NCBI GenBank assembly: GCA_025331445.1
Contig: JAIWNE010000138.1
Coordinates: forward strand, 1-64,000
Reading direction: 5' to 3'
Length of the DNA stretch: 64,000 bases
Source: Blakeslea trispora
Taxonomy: Eukaryota; Mucoromycota; Mucoromycetes; Mucorales; Choanephoraceae
In this document: positions 22,527 through 35,756 of the stretch, piece after piece
Layout: each line of letters starts with the position of its first letter
How positions within the stretch are numbered: position 1 is the stretch's first letter
Translations under genes and position numbers: made by a program
Notes under the pieces: model-generated
Told to the model about the DNA's origin: nothing
What the model saw: only the letters and a program-made list of their open reading frames with translations
Databases searched by the model: none

Positions 22527-25500
22527 ATGTACATCTTGATGAAAATAAAAAAAAAAAAGATATAGTCTCGCCTGCTTTTTTCTTGGTCTGTATACAAGCT
22601 TTCTTTTGATCTGCCTTGAAAAAAGTGTATAAACAGATGAATTTCTAGAAAGGAGAGACTGTGTTTACACACTAGCTTTTTTCAGAAAAAAAAAGAAAAA
22701 ATTCTGTTTTGTGTAAATGTTTTCTGACTTCTTCTTTTTAGTGTCAAAACTAAAAATAGTATATCAGTGTAACAACCATTTTATTGCTAATAGGTTCCAA
22801 CGGATGCTCTCTTTATTAGAAACATCAAGGTATAGTCAACAATGAGTAACAAATCCTCAAACCAACAAGTTAAGCATGTTCCCTCCTTTGTGCTTAGACA
22901 ACCAAAGATCAACTCTGCTCCAGCATAAAGAATGACTTTTTTTTTTTGAACAAAAAACATTGGTTCATTTTTTTTTTTTTGCCATTTCTTGCTTTTCGAA
23001 ATATAGCTGATCTCTTGCTGCCGATTGCTTCAATAGTACGATAAATGATGTACACCAATGGCAACGGAGTTACTCCCTTCAAAAAAAAAATATTGCCCCA
23101 GCTTTTTGCAGAAATAGAATCGATCGGATTTAGTAAGAAACTAAGGGAGAGGAGTTCAATACAAAAGCGGTACAAAACAAGGTTGCTGATGATACACAGT
23201 TGACAGTAGTCACTTTAGACTTTAAAGCAGTGAGGTCTATTGATAGCAAAAGAAAAAAAAGTTCTTGTAGCATATAGGTCAAGATAATGAGGGGGGAGGT
23301 ATTTCAGATCAAACAAGAGTTGTTCTTTTTTTATTAGGAGGGGTTGTGTCTTCTTTTACTATGAATGTTTCAATTTACAAGGCAACGATGATGCTAGTAT
23401 TTTCCATTATGAATAGAACCTATATTTCTTGCTAAAAACTGTTTGGTGCAGTCAAACGGAATACAAAACAATTGCGCTTTTACTCTTTTTTTTTTTATTG
23501 CAGACTGTATTTTCAAAGAAACCTAAAAAAAGGTCAGCTAGATTTAGTAAATTAGTCTCTCTACCAAAACTCAATAGACTGTTTCTTGACAGATTCTCAG
23601 TAACATCAGTAATAGGGTCTTTGGTATTCTTTAGAACCAACGCATTCACTATACTTCTTATTCAGCCTTAGATGAAAACTCATTCAATAGTGTCCTTTTG
23701 AAGCAAGCAGCTTCTTATGGTTTCTATACCTTTTGTCCTTCATTGTTTCCTGCCTGAACTATATTGATATCAGATATGTGTTTACAAGTAGGATGTGAGT
23801 AAATTGACATTTTGGTCAATGTCTTTTATTGTTAAACAGAAAAAGTGCCAAATAAGCTCCAAAGAAGAAATCAAGTGGACATAGACAACTGCTTGGAAAA
23901 GTCAACAGGGTAGTTGTTATTGAGTAAATCAAATAATAATAACCTGTCTTTTAGCTAACAAATTTTGCTTATATTCAAAACTCAGTAGAAACAAATCGTA
24001 CAAGTAAACTTCTTTCTATTGCATGAAATCTAAAGATAATAGAGCAATCTGATTGGTACATTTTTCATAGCATGTCTTCTTTAGATCAAAACAAACAAGA
24101 TGCAGCTTTTCATTCAGCAAGATGCCAAATACACTAAAATACTGGTATCATCTAGTAATCAAGTTCTTCTTTTCGGTACCTAACTTTCATGGGATACAAA
24201 AGTGTATAGATGCCACAAACCAACTGCATCGAAAGGGCGCCTGTCCGGACCAGATCTGATCGATTTTTTTTTTATTATTTTTACATGTAAAGATTAAAGT
24301 CAGCAGGCGTTTTAAAAATACCATCGCCCATTAAATTAAATGCTGATCATCAATAAAAATGGTACCATTTCTCTATTCAAGTAATCAAAAGGATACTCGC
24401 TTAAGAAATAAGAAATCATTAAGAATACTTGATAGCAACTAGACAACAAACATACTTTGTCTTTATATTGAAATTGGCTCTCTACAGTTCATGCAAAACA
24501 CTATCTTCCATGGCTATTCTACAGGTTTCCAGACGAGTTGTTACACATCATCCGAAAAAAGAAAGAAAGGCGGGTGCCCCAAGTCAGTCGTACCATTTGT
24601 TGTCAGCCTGTCTGATCAAATCATTGGTTCACAGCAGATTGTCTCTCTCTATTGAATTGACATTCACATCGAAGAAAAAAAGGGGAGAGGAGAGAGCAAG
24701 ATCGGAAATAATTGTGACATGGATGAACCGATAGCTTAAAAAACAAGCCTGCTTATCAAGGGAAAGTTAAAAAAGAAAGCATATGTGGATTCTAAATTTC
24801 CCGATAAAACAAATCTTGTTCCGAGACAATCTCCTCTTTTTTTTTTTAAGCATAGGCATCGAAATAACAAGAAAACAGCTCACTTTTTTTTTTTTTAATT
24901 ATGATTTCTCAGCTATTCTTGGGATAATATGACTTGATAATGATACCTTTCTCTCTCTCGTTCAAATCATACGATGCAACAAAGTATGGTGAAACTGTTC
25001 TACATACACACACACACATACATAAACAAACAATAAGATCGACAAGGGACTGCTCGAAACCTATCTAATGATTTTGGTTACCATGGCATTAAACTACCAA
25101 TCATAAAGAGAAGAGAGAGAAAAAAAAGAGAACAAATGAAAAGAAAAAGAGGGAAAAAAATGACACCTACACTCTCTCTCTTTCTGCTTTTCTTTTTATA
25201 TATCATATCATGTATTTATGGACACTTGTGTTAAACGGATACAAATACCAAACAGTGAAAATTTCTAGATTAGAAGAGAACAAATAAAAATAAACTACCT
25301 TCCAAAAATAGAAAATGCAAGAAGTTGAAAGTTTAATTTTGTGAACATGAAGCACCAATCATGGACGCGTTTGAATATGCTCTGTGGCTAGTTTCGAAAT
25401 TACTCTATTTGGCAGGTTGGAAATGTTTAGAAATCGGTAGTCTCTATATATGGTAACTTGTCCTTGGGTTCTTGGGTTCGATCGATCTGGCCATCCTTGT

Positions 25501-26088
25501 CAGCTAATTTTTTTTTTTTTTATAATTGAAGAATTGTTCATAAAGTCCACTTCGATTTAATTTCATTTTGCTTGTCAAACACTTACATGCTATTTGCATC
25601 AACTTGACGCGTTACTTTAAAGAATTTTTTTTTTTAAGCTGTTATACACTCTCAGTTGCATCGATCGAGAAAAATCAACAATAACAACAACATAAAAAAT
25701 AAGGCCTTGAATAAACATAAGCTATCAGCTATGTGTCAATGAAATTTTGATTCTCAAATGTCAACCTGTGCGTAGTGAGAATCTGATAGCCCAAAAAAAG
25801 AGAAATGGTAAAGGGGGAGAGGAGGGTCAAACCGATATGCAGGAATTTGAGCTCCCAATCAAGCATTTTGATTGGTTTATTTGATTTTCAAACCACGTTC
25901 AGCCTGGGCTGTTCCATTGTTGAAGAGCCAAAATGGGGGATGATCTTTTTTAGAAAATCATAAAAAAAAAACTGTCTGATTTTGTTTTTTTTGATCTTTT
26001 TCTCTCTCTCTCTTTTTTTCTGTATTAAATCTTTCTCTCCCTCACACAACTCTTAATTAACCCCCCCTTCACCAAATCAAATCAAATT
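22527..26088. other. 3.5 kb gene-free, AT-rich stretch
   Basis: The longest stretch without a supported gene. It has many A- and T-runs, short simple repeats (CT near 24960 and 25170, CA near 25007-25022) and pyrimidine-rich sequence just before the ATG at 26089. The short reading frames in it have biased, low-complexity translations and no splice or family support. It may be a long promoter and leader of the Zn2Cys6 regulator, or an unrecognised non-coding transcript or decayed element. Confidence 0.55.
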
Positions 26089-28441
26089 ATGTCTCAAGAA
26101 CGCAAGAAAAAGACAATTGAATATCATTTTGTTGATATGAATGACCCTGACAGATACAAAAAGCTTAAAGTCACCAGAGCCTGTAATTTCTGTAGAAAGC
26201 GTAAATCAAAGTAAGTTGGTAATGGAAATTGTTGTCACAAATTAAAATTGACAACATTTTATCAGATGTGATGTAGGTGTGCCAGGCTCAGGCACTTGTT
26301 CCAATTGTAAGAAATCCAACAGAATATGTCAATTTTCACCTATAGCACAAAATGCAACAATAACAAACAATAATGAATTCGATTTCGAATTACAACCCAA
26401 AAAACAAACACCACCTCCAACCACATCATCCACATCATCACCATCATCCTCATCAGCATTACCATCATCTAAATCACATATACAATCATTTCAATTCTAT
26501 TCTCAACATTCACCTTTGCATAGTCCTCATACAGACACAATACCTCAACGACAAAGCTTCACTACCCAATATATCCATCAAAATCCCTTTTTTTCTATAG
26601 ACCATCAGGGCTACTGCGGCTACGAAAAGAACGGCTCCATACTCAACACACATCCTTCACTCGGTTCCGTGCTGCACGATTTACCGCCTTATTCCAAACA
26701 ATTCGAACAAGAGCTGTTTAATGTCTATTTCTGTTATGTTCATCCTTGTTTTCCTGTCCTTGATCGCTATTCTATCTCACAGACACTTCGCTATGATAAA
26801 GATGCCATTCCTGTCTCGCTCAAATGGGCAGTGATGGCTATTGCACTGCGCTTTACTAAACAGCACCAAAATGCAGACTATCTCTCAATTGCCTTTCATC
26901 AACATGCTTGCATTGAACTTGATGGTAAAGAACCTTCCTTATTCACTCTCCAGACACTCTTTTTACTCTACAAATACCATGAATTGTTGACACCTGTTGG
27001 TATGCCCATGACAGCTGCTGCCTTGACTTACCTAAGACATATTCAAGCCATGATTCCAGAGGTGCAACAGCTACTCAACGAAAACTCATCTGCATGGCCT
27101 CTTCAAGATGAATGGTTATGTAGAGCATCTTGGATTCTATTGATCATCATCAGCATGTCAAGTCCAGCCGATAGTCGTGTGAATGAACTGATGGACTATT
27201 GTACCATTCCAGCCAGAAAGCCTGTCTTGACTGAGACTGAGCAATATGACAAGACAGAACTACAGACAGCTTGCAACCTGATACAGCTAATTCACCTCAC
27301 CTTGTTGTTCTCACGAGGCATTTGCTTGATATCCAACCATGCCTCTCTCTTTGTCTATGGTGAAGATCCCAAATTCACCCTTTTAGCTAAAGATATGGAA
27401 GAATGGAAGGCAGCCTTACCTCCATCTATTTCAGCCGAATTTGCCAATCAACAGCAACAACCTTTCTATGATGCTTCTTGTCATCCTAGTTCTACCTTTA
27501 TGGCCTATCTCTGTCTGATCCATGACATTCTTCAGCTCATCTTGGCTATCCAGCAACCTTCTCCCAATCATGCTGATCATGTCATCTCAAAGGCATTCCA
27601 GCTGAGTTATCGTGCCTATCAATTCTGTAGAAATGATGTGCATCTGTCTAGACTGGCTTTTATTCAAGGGAGTCGACTTATCGCCAGTGGTCTCACCATG
27701 GCCTATCAATCTTTGTACTACTGTTATGCAGAACAACAAGAGCAACATAGACACACTTTTATGGAATGCCGATCGCTGATCTTTCAAACATTTGAAGCAC
27801 TTCATCTGATACCACAGTTCTTTATGGCACTTCAAACACTCAACAACCAATTGGAAGCCAGAGAAAAGCTGTTTTCGGCCGAAAAGCAATTCCAATCCAC
27901 TCCTACTCGTCCTGGTATCTCAGGCAGCCAACTTGACAGTTTTGGTACACCATCCTTGACTTCGAGTGGTACATTAACAACCGATAGTAGCCAAAGTAGA
28001 AGCATTGGTGGTAGTGGTAGTGGTAGTGGTGGTAATGGCAATACCGGCGATTATTTCTTTGGTGCCAATCCTCCTCCGCCTTCCTTTTACGAATCTCCTT
28101 CCTCTTCCTCTTCTACACCGGCATACCATCAAAGACCAGTCCATTTAGAGCAGCGCTCATGGCAAGAGTATCCCTTTCAGCCTGAAGATCAGTCGTTCCA
28201 TGAGACCAACACACATCATTATGCACCTATGACACCCTCCTTTGAAGATGATACTGGTATGTCTTCCATTGATCTGTACCATGGTCCTCTTACCCCACCA
28301 CCTTACTTGATGCCTGATTCTTATTTTCATACTGTAGTTGAACCTAGCCGAAGAGATGGTCCCTTTATCACCATGGCAACCGGTCCTTTTTCTCTTGTGA
28401 TGGAAAATGCCAAAAACTGTAAAAATAAGCGTTTATCTTGA
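26089..28441 (+). CDS. Zn2Cys6 fungal transcription factor
   Basis: Two exons (26089-26210 and 26266-28441) give 765 residues. The zinc cluster is at the N-terminus, with Cys at residues 32, 35, 42, 52, 55 and 62 in the pattern CX2CX6CX9CX2CX6C. The intron falls inside the Lys codon just before the third Cys. A Pro/Ser linker follows, then from about residue 150 the fungal-specific transcription factor domain (LFNVYFCYVHPCFPVLDRYS). That region is helical to about residue 530. The rest is Ser/Gly/Pro-rich (including GGSGSGSGGNGNTG) and ends in a compact basic tail. Such proteins bind CGG-type DNA sites as dimers; the target pathway cannot be told. The long gene-free stretch upstream fits a heavily regulated gene. 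Confidence 0.92.
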
Positions 28442-28490
28442 GTTTTATTGTTGTTATTATGTAGATATGTATCATTTCTTTCTTTTTCTT

Positions 28491-28500
28491 TATATATAAA
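28491..28500 (+). promoter_or_regulatory. TATA-box candidate for the FAM50 gene
   Basis: TATATATAAA lies only about 50 bases after the upstream stop codon and 48 bases before the FAM50 ATG. The two genes are therefore packed very tightly and this short gap must hold both terminator and promoter. Confidence 0.4.
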
Positions 28501-28547
28501 TATTTTGTTTAATAAAAAATTTTTTTCTTCTTCTTTCTATATAAAAG

Positions 28548-29772
28548 ATGGACTCAAAAGGTGAAGGTCTTCGTCAGTCTATGCTGGAAAAGCAAAGACA
28601 AAAGATCTATGAGGAATCTGAAAAAGAACGTCAGCGTAATGCCAAAGTAAGTAACAAGTCAAACTGACATTCAATCACTGGTTGACAAAGTGTTCGAAAG
28701 AACAGATGAGTGAAGTGCGTGTAGGATCAGACAAGTTTGTCAAGACAAAGACAGATATCGAAACTCAGTTAAAGACAAGCACCATTGGTCTTACCGAACT
28801 GAAAGATTACCGAAAGATTCGTGAAAACCTAGAAGAACAACAAAAGAGAGAAGCAGCCAAGACGGCTCCTTTGAGTGACGAAAAAAGAAAGAAGAAAAAG
28901 AAGAAGCAGGTCCTAAAACTCTCTTTTGCCGATGAAGACCCAGAAGAACAGATAGAGGAAGAAGAAGAAGAAGAGAAAGCACCCGCCAAAAAGAGAAAGA
29001 TGCTAAAGGATCCTACTATCGATACTAGTTTCTTGCCTGATAGAGAACGTGAAGAAAAGGAACGTATTGAGCGAGAAGAGTTGCGAAAGGAATGGCTTAG
29101 AAAACAAGAAGAAGTGAAAAGTGAGTCATTGAGTAAAGGGGGGAAAAGAGAGACATGAAGAGCTTATTTGTGTGTGTGTGTTTAGATGAAAAGATTGACA
29201 TTACATATTCCTATTGGGATGGTAGTGGTCATCGTAAAGTGGTGACATGCAAGAAAGGCGATTCTATCCAACAGTTTCTGGATGCTTGTCGTCAACAATT
29301 CCCTCAATTGCGTGGTGTGAATACGGATAACTTGTTGTATGTAAAAGAAGATTTGATTATTCCTCATGTAAGCAATTCTTCCTCTTTTTTTTTCAAGAAA
29401 GCATGTCTCATGGATATCTTGTATTAGCACTTTACTTTTTATGACTTTATTATCAACAAGGCAAGAGGAAAATCCGGCCCATTATTTAACTTTGATGTTC
29501 ATGAAGATATTCGTCTTGTGAATGATGCAACTATAGAAAAAGACGAGGTAAGCAAGAATGCTGTTGACCAGAGAAAGACAACTGATGTATTCGTTAGTCT
29601 CATGCTGGTAAAGTGGTTGAGAGAGCTTGGTATGAAAGAAATAAGCACATCTTTCCTGCCAGTCGTTGGGAAATCTTTGATCCTGCTAAATCAGTAAGTA
29701 GTCTATCAAGGCATGTTAAAATAACTCATACTGACTTTGAAATAGTATGGCAAATACAAAATTAAAGGTTAA
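28548..29772 (+). CDS. FAM50 / XAP5 family nuclear protein
   Basis: Six exons (28548-28646, 28706-29120, 29186-29367, 29461-29547, 29598-29693, 29746-29772) give about 301 residues. The N-terminal half is charged and basic, with a KKKKKKQ tract, an acidic [12 protein letters not shown] run and a nuclear-signal-like PAKKRKM. The C-terminal half has the family signatures: [42 protein letters not shown], the [13 protein letters not shown] stretch, [24 protein letters not shown] and the terminal [11 protein letters not shown]50/XAP5 proteins are nuclear and linked to transcription and splicing (S. pombe Xap5 and human FAM50A are the best known). The exact acceptor of intron 1 is uncertain: an alternative at 28690 would add five residues. 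Confidence 0.92.
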
Positions 29773-29922
29773 AATAAAACTCGCTTTTGATTGGCCAATT
29801 TACTTTAGCTGTTTACTCTCCCGTTTATTTAAATAAGTTCCTCTCTCTCTCTTATTCAATTCTGACGTATTTTCATTCTTTTTCCCTATTTTTTCTTTTT
29901 CTCAAAATATACAACTTATATC

Positions 29923-30863
29923 ATGGCTGATTTACCAGATCCTATTGCTGTTGCCAGTGCACCTATTTCGGCCTATATGTCAGGTCATGCAAGTAAGCAG
30001 GTTTAAATACATAGTCAGTTTGAAGGGGGGGTGAGCAAACAACTCATATAATCCTCTTTTCTATAGACGTCAATTTGGCTTATGTCAAACACTTTGCAAA
30101 CAAGACAGAGGCTACAAGTGCTGAATTCAAAAGCTTAAACTCACAAGGCTTTACCGTTAGCTACACTCTACCTGATGGATCCAGCCATGAGACATTTATT
30201 CAATATAATGCGCCTGTCAAGAAGCGAGAAGACATTAGACCTATCTTGGAAAACATGGCTAAAGAAGCAGAAGAAGCACTGGGAATGGTAAGTGAAGAGA
30301 AACTAAAAAGTTTGTTTTTCTCTAAAAAAAGAAAGAAATTCTAGGAAAGCTCAATGAATAGTGCACCCAACATCAAAGCTATTGCTAAAGCAGCCGAGAT
30401 TGAAGAGGCTCAACAGGCAGAACTCAGGAAGATTAAAACCGATAGAAGATCTTCTGTTGACTTAAGAAAATACATGCCAGATCAAAATGGCCTGTCTTCT
30501 TTCTCAAAAGACGTGTTCCAAGATGGAAATGCTTCTGTAAAGATGTTGGTTCTCTTTGGGCTTACGTTGAATGGACTGTTGGCTTATGGATCAGAGTCAT
30601 TCTTACAAGCTTATATGCCTCAGTCCATCATGACCATTCGCGACACTATCACACCTCAATATACTCGTGTTATCTTCCAGTGTGCTCTATTTGCACATCT
30701 CGGTGAATCCTTAGTCTCACTTGGTATCTGTCTTAAGCGAGGCTGGTATAGCCCTCTGAATGTCTTGAGATGGACAGGATATACCTTTATCTATGGATTC
30801 CCAATCTTGACTAGTCTTTTGAACCATGGAAAACAAGTCAAGCTTGCAGCCAAAAAAGAATAA
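29923..30863 (+). CDS. DUF2470-like domain fused to a DUF4499/TMEM254-like membrane domain
   Basis: Three exons (29923-29992, 30067-30287, 30345-30863) give 269 residues. Residues 1-100 resemble the DUF2470 fold, which is related to the C-terminal part of haem-oxygenase-like and FMN-binding split-barrel proteins: a short helix, ANVNLAYVKHFANKTEATSA, then GFTVSYTLPDGSSHETFIQY. A basic linker follows. Residues about 155-260 carry three to four hydrophobic segments (VLFGLTLNGLLAYG, RVIFQCALFAHLGESLVSLG, WTGYTFIYGFPILTSLL) similar to the TMEM254-type DUF4499 domain. The last residues are KKE, a possible ER-retrieval-like basic end. Function is unknown; ER or other inner-membrane location is inference. 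The introns are short and regular. Confidence 0.8.
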
Positions 30864-31003
30864 ACAAAAAAAAAATCATGCAGTCTCCTGTTCTCGAGAT
30901 TTCCAAAATAGCAGTCATACTTTCAATTTTTTTTTCTCTTGTCATAATATCAGTTGTCTTTTTCTTTTGTTTTTTTCTCTTACTTGTGATCGCTGTGCTT
31001 CTC

Positions 31004-31009
<6 letters not shown>

Positions 31010-31068
<59 letters not shown>
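31010..31068 (+). repeat. CT dinucleotide microsatellite, about 29 units
   Basis: An uninterrupted CT run ends about 40 bases before the RPC1 ATG at 31108, flanked by T-rich sequence. It lies where other genes in this window have shorter pyrimidine-rich leaders, so it is probably in the RPC1 core promoter or 5' UTR. Confidence 0.95.
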
Positions 31069-31075
<7 letters not shown>

Positions 31076-31107
31076 CTTTTTTTCTGTTCATATAGTTCTT
31101 AAGCACA

Positions 31108-34100
31108 ATGAAAGAACAAGTGATTGACAATACACCAAAGAAGATGTAAGCAAAACAGTAGCTTGAGCAACATCCGTATTCATTTTATCTATTTCATAGT
31201 CGCTATCTTCAATTTGGTGTCTTGTCACCTCAAAACATGGTCAAGATCGCCGAATTCGAAATTACACAAAGAGACCTTTATATGCCCGAGAGTCGTACAC
31301 CTATCAAGGGTGGTGTATTGGATTTGAGATTGGTATGAGCTGTCTTTTATTTATCTTTTTCAATGTATCGTTTTTGCTGACTTGCATTCTCTAATAGGGT
31401 ACTACACTAAAAGATGCTTTTTGTGAAACTTGTGGCAATAAAATGCAGGAATGTGCAGGTCATTGGGGTTATCTCAAGCTTGTGTTGCCTATCTTTCACA
31501 TTGGTTATTTCAGACCTGTCATCAATATTCTTCAAGAAATCTGTAAGGTAAAAAGATCATCACACTTTACTCTTTCTTTAGCAAACTAACGCTTTCTTTT
31601 TGTATGAATTCTTAGTCCTGTAGTCGTGTCATGTTAGAAGAAGCCGATCGACGTCTTTATTTGAAGCGACTGAGAGCACCTGGATTAGACAACTTACAAC
31701 GTGGCAGAATCATCAAACAAGTCCAGGACAAGTGTAAAAAAGTGACTTATTGTCCTCACTGTAATGCAGTTAATGGTGTGGTCAAGAAAGTAGGCCCCAT
31801 GAAGATCACACATGACAAGTACCGTTTGAAACGAGTCGATGCCGAAGCTGAACAGTTTAGAAAGACCTTTGAGGCTGCAGCCTCATCCATGCCCGAAATC
31901 AAGCCTCACATCAGTAAAGCACAAGACGATTTAAACCCCTTGCGTGTTCTCAGACTCTTTCAGCGTATTACTCCCGAGGATTGTGAATTGTTGGGTTTGA
32001 GTGAAGAGCACGGTCGACCTGAGTGGTACATTTGGCAGTATATCCCTGTTCCACCTTCATGTATTCGTCCCTCCGTTGTTCAGGACGACAACAGCAGTAA
32101 CGAAGATGATTTGACAGCCAAATTGACCGAAATCATCTTTACCAATGCCATCATCCGTGCAGGTCTAGAGAGAGGTGTGACAGTGATGAACTTGATGGAA
32201 CAATGGGAATTTTTGCAACTGGCTGCTGCCATGTACATCAACAGTGAAATGCCCGGTGTTCCCAACTTGACCTCAGGTAAACCCAGTCGTGGTCTTTGTC
32301 AACGTCTGAAGGGTAAACAAGGTCGTTTCAGAGGTAACTTGTCTGGTAAACGTGTTGATTTCTCGGGTCGTACTGTCATCTCGCCTGATCCAAATATGCG
32401 TATCGATCAAGTGGCTGTACCTGAACGTGTAGCCAAGGTCTTGACTTTCCCTGAACGAGTCAATGAGCACAACATTCACAAGCTACGTCAAAACATCATC
32501 AACGGTCCCTTTGTTCATCCAGGCGCCAATTTCGTTCAAGGGTCCAACGGTTTCAAGCGTTTCCTCAAGTTTGGTAACCGTGAAGAAATTGCTGCTGATC
32601 TTCAGATTGGTGATCTAGTCGAACGTCACTTATCAGACAATGATGTCGTCTTGTTTAACCGTCAACCTTCTCTTCACAGAATGTCCATCATGGCTCACTT
32701 TGCCAAGGTCATGCCTTGGAGAACGTTCCGTTTCAACGAATGTGTTTGTTCACCTTACAATGCTGATTTTGATGGTGACGAAATGAACATGCACTTGCCC
32801 CAGACTCAAGAAGCAAAGGCTGAAGCCATCGAATTGATGGGTGTCAAGAACAATTTGGTCACACCTCGTAACGGTGAACCTTTGATTGCCGCTACTCAAG
32901 ATTTCATTACAGCTGCCTATCTCTTGTCTCATAAAGATACCTTTTATACACGTGGTGAATTCGTTCAAGCCTGTACGATGATGATGGATGGTGAACTCAA
33001 GATTGACTTGCCTCCTCCTGTCGTCTGGAAGCCTCAGCGCCTATGGACAGGTAAGCAGGTCTTCAATGTCCTCTTTAGACCCAACAAGGACAGCAAAGTG
33101 TTGCTGAATGTGGAGACAAAGAATAAGTCGTACATCAAAGAAGAAGGTCGCTTGCCCGATATGTGTCCTAATGATGGCTGGCTTGTTGTCCAGAACAGTG
33201 AGATCATGTGTGGTTTGGTCGATAAGGCTATTGTAGGTGATGGTAACAAGAGTTCTGTCTTTTATGTTATTTTGCGTGATTTTGGTCCGATTGAGGCTGC
33301 TAAATGTATGAACCGTTTGGCCAAGTTGTGTGCTCGTTGGCTTGCCAATCGTGGTTTCTCTATCGGTATTAGCGATGTCACACCTGGTGAACGTCTTAGT
33401 AAGATCAAGAATGATGAAGTCACCAAGGCTTATGAAAAGTGTGATGAAGTCATTGCACAATATAACAGCGGTCAGTTGGAAACCATGGCTGGTTGTGATG
33501 AAGAACAGACAATGGAATCGATTGTGTCAGGTATCTTGTCTGCTGTGCGTGGTGATCTCGGTAAAGTGTGTATGCAGGAACTCAACATGTACAACTCTCC
33601 CAGTATCATGGCCCGGTGTGGTTCCAAGGGTTCACAGATTAACGTATCTCAAATGGTTGCTTGTGTCGGTCAACAGATTATCAGTGGTAGTCGTATTCCA
33701 AACGGTTTCCAAGATCGTTCTTTGCCTCATTTCTTGAAGCACTCCAAGAGTCCACCTGCCAAGGGTTTCGTCAGAAACAGTTTCTACACAGGTCTCAGTC
33801 CTACCGAGTTCCTTTTCCACGCCATTTCAGGTCGTGAAGGTCTGGTCGATACTGCTGTCAAGACAGCCGAAACAGGTTATATGGCTAGACGTCTGATGAA
33901 GGCCTTTGAAGATCTCGTAACTCACTACGATCTCTCTGTTCGTAACTCTGAAGGTGCTATGCTTCAATTCTGTTATGGTGCTGATGGTTTAGATCCTATG
34001 ACGATTGAAGGTGAAGGTATTCCTGTCGAATTTGCTCGTAACTTGCGTCACGTGAAGCAGATATCACCTCCTGGTGAAGACAGAGGTCTCCTTCCTTGGG

Positions 34101-35641
34101 AGATCAATTACATTACTGAAAAGGAAGTACAACGTGAGATTTGGAAAAAGAACTGTTTGCCATCCTTTATTGATATGGTCCTTAACTTTGTTGCCGATAA
34201 GATGGCTGGCAAGTTGGCTTCTATTCGTAAGAAGCATGGCTTACAGTCTGGTTTAGCTATACCTGATGAAGATTACATGGACATGGATATTGACGAAGAT
34301 GAAGAAGAGGCTGTCAAGATTGCTGTGCGTAACTTGTTTGTAGTCACCGAACGCCAATTGCGTGACTATCTGAATGTGTGTCTATCTAAATATCTCAAGG
34401 CCAAGATTGAACCAGGTACAGCTGTAGGTGCTATTGGTGCTCAATCGATTGGTGAACCTGGTACACAGATGACATTGAAGACTTTCCACTTTGCTGGTGT
34501 TGCCAGTATGAATATTACTCTTGGTGTACCTCGTATTAAGGAAATTATCAACGCTGCCAAAGTCATTTCTACACCCATTATTAAATGTGAGCTCCATTCA
34601 AACAAGGATGTCCGAGCTGCTCGTGTGGTGAAGGGTCGAGTAGAGAAGACAACATTGGGTGATGTGGCCATGTATATGGATGAAGTCTATGAACCTAATG
34701 AGACCTATATCTTGCTCCGTATTGATTTGGATGCTATCAACCGACTTCAATTAGAGACCAATCTTCATCTTATTGCACATGCTATCAAGACTGCACCTAA
34801 GCTCAAGATGGGTCAATTGGTAATAAGGAAACAAAGCCGATGTATGATTTGACTTTTAACGCATTTATCTTTTAGGATGTTCAAACAAGTCGACCTGATA
34901 TTATTCGTGTCTATGTTCATGCCAAGCAAGACGAATCCATGTATTATAGTTTGAAGGCACTTAAGCGTGTATTGTCTAGTGTTGTCATTACTGGTTTACC
35001 TGATGTTGTTCGTGCAGTTATCAGTGAAAAGGAAGGTGGTAGAGGTGCCAAACAACTCTTGGTCGAAGGTTATGGCCTGTTGGAAGTAATGACAACGGAT
35101 GGTATTATCGGTCAAGAAACAACATCCAATCACGTGATGGAAGTAGCTGAAGTATTGGGTATTGAAGCTGCAAGGTAAAGAAGAAACAGGAATGTTAATA
35201 GGCCTATACCCTTACTTACACCTTTTTACTTAGAAACACGATTATTAATGAAATTCAAATGACTATGTCTTCTCACGGTATGACTATTGATCATCGCCAC
35301 GTCTTCTTGCTTGGTGATATTATGACAAGCAAGGGTGAAGTGTTGGGTATCACACGTTTCGGTATCTCAAAGATGAAGGACAGTGTTCTCAGTATTGCTT
35401 CTTTTGAAAAGACAACAGACCACTTGTTTGAAGCTGCCTTATACAGTAAAAAGGATGCTATTGTCGGTGTCTCTGAAAAGATTATTATGGTAAGCGATAA
35501 ATTATTGTTAGTAGAGGACCTTCTGCTCATACTGTTATTTAGGGTATACCAATGTCTATCGGTACTGGTTTATTCAAGCTGATTCATAAGTCAATGAAGA
35601 ACAACATTCCCCCTCCTAGACCTCTCTTGTTTGATATTTAA
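31108..35641 (+). CDS. RPC1: RNA polymerase III largest subunit (RPC1)
   Basis: Seven exons, 31108-31145, 31200-31332, 31398-31547, 31616-34819, 34876-35174, 35234-35489 and 35543-35641, give 1392 residues, close to the family norm. The N-terminal clamp zinc site is [16 protein letters not shown] with a second CPHC further on. The catalytic metal-binding motif is [10 protein letters not shown] from residue 489. The funnel/bridge region has [25 protein letters not shown] and the trigger loop region [13 protein letters not shown]. The end (RSTIINEI-type join, then [14 protein letters not shown] and [14 protein letters not shown]) is Pol III-specific, and there is no heptad CTD as in Pol II. It transcribes tRNA, 5S and other small RNAs. 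Intron 1 follows only 13 codons. The CT microsatellite lies in its leader. Confidence 0.96.
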
Positions 35642-35756
35642 TTTTCCTTTCTGTACTTCATTTTACTTTCATTTGCATCACTTTAATAAATAATCATTTT
35701 ATTTATTTTTGGAGTGTCTTTTTTTTTTGCACCTTTTTTTTTTTTAAAAAGCCTAT

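Noticed and set aside
22909..23175. Minus-strand frame of 88 codons in the 3.5 kb gap
   Set aside because: Its translation is biased by A/T-runs (KKKKK) and it has no splice signals or family features.
25470..25500. tRNA-like GGTTCGATC near 25486
   Set aside because: No matching acceptor, D or anticodon stems upstream; tRNAs were looked for across the window and none found.
31000..31110. Reading frames across the CT tract (poly Ser-Leu or Arg-Glu)
   Set aside because: They are only translations of a microsatellite.
33041..33460. Long antisense frames inside RPC1
   Set aside because: Codon-bias shadows of a highly expressed conserved gene; no independent support.
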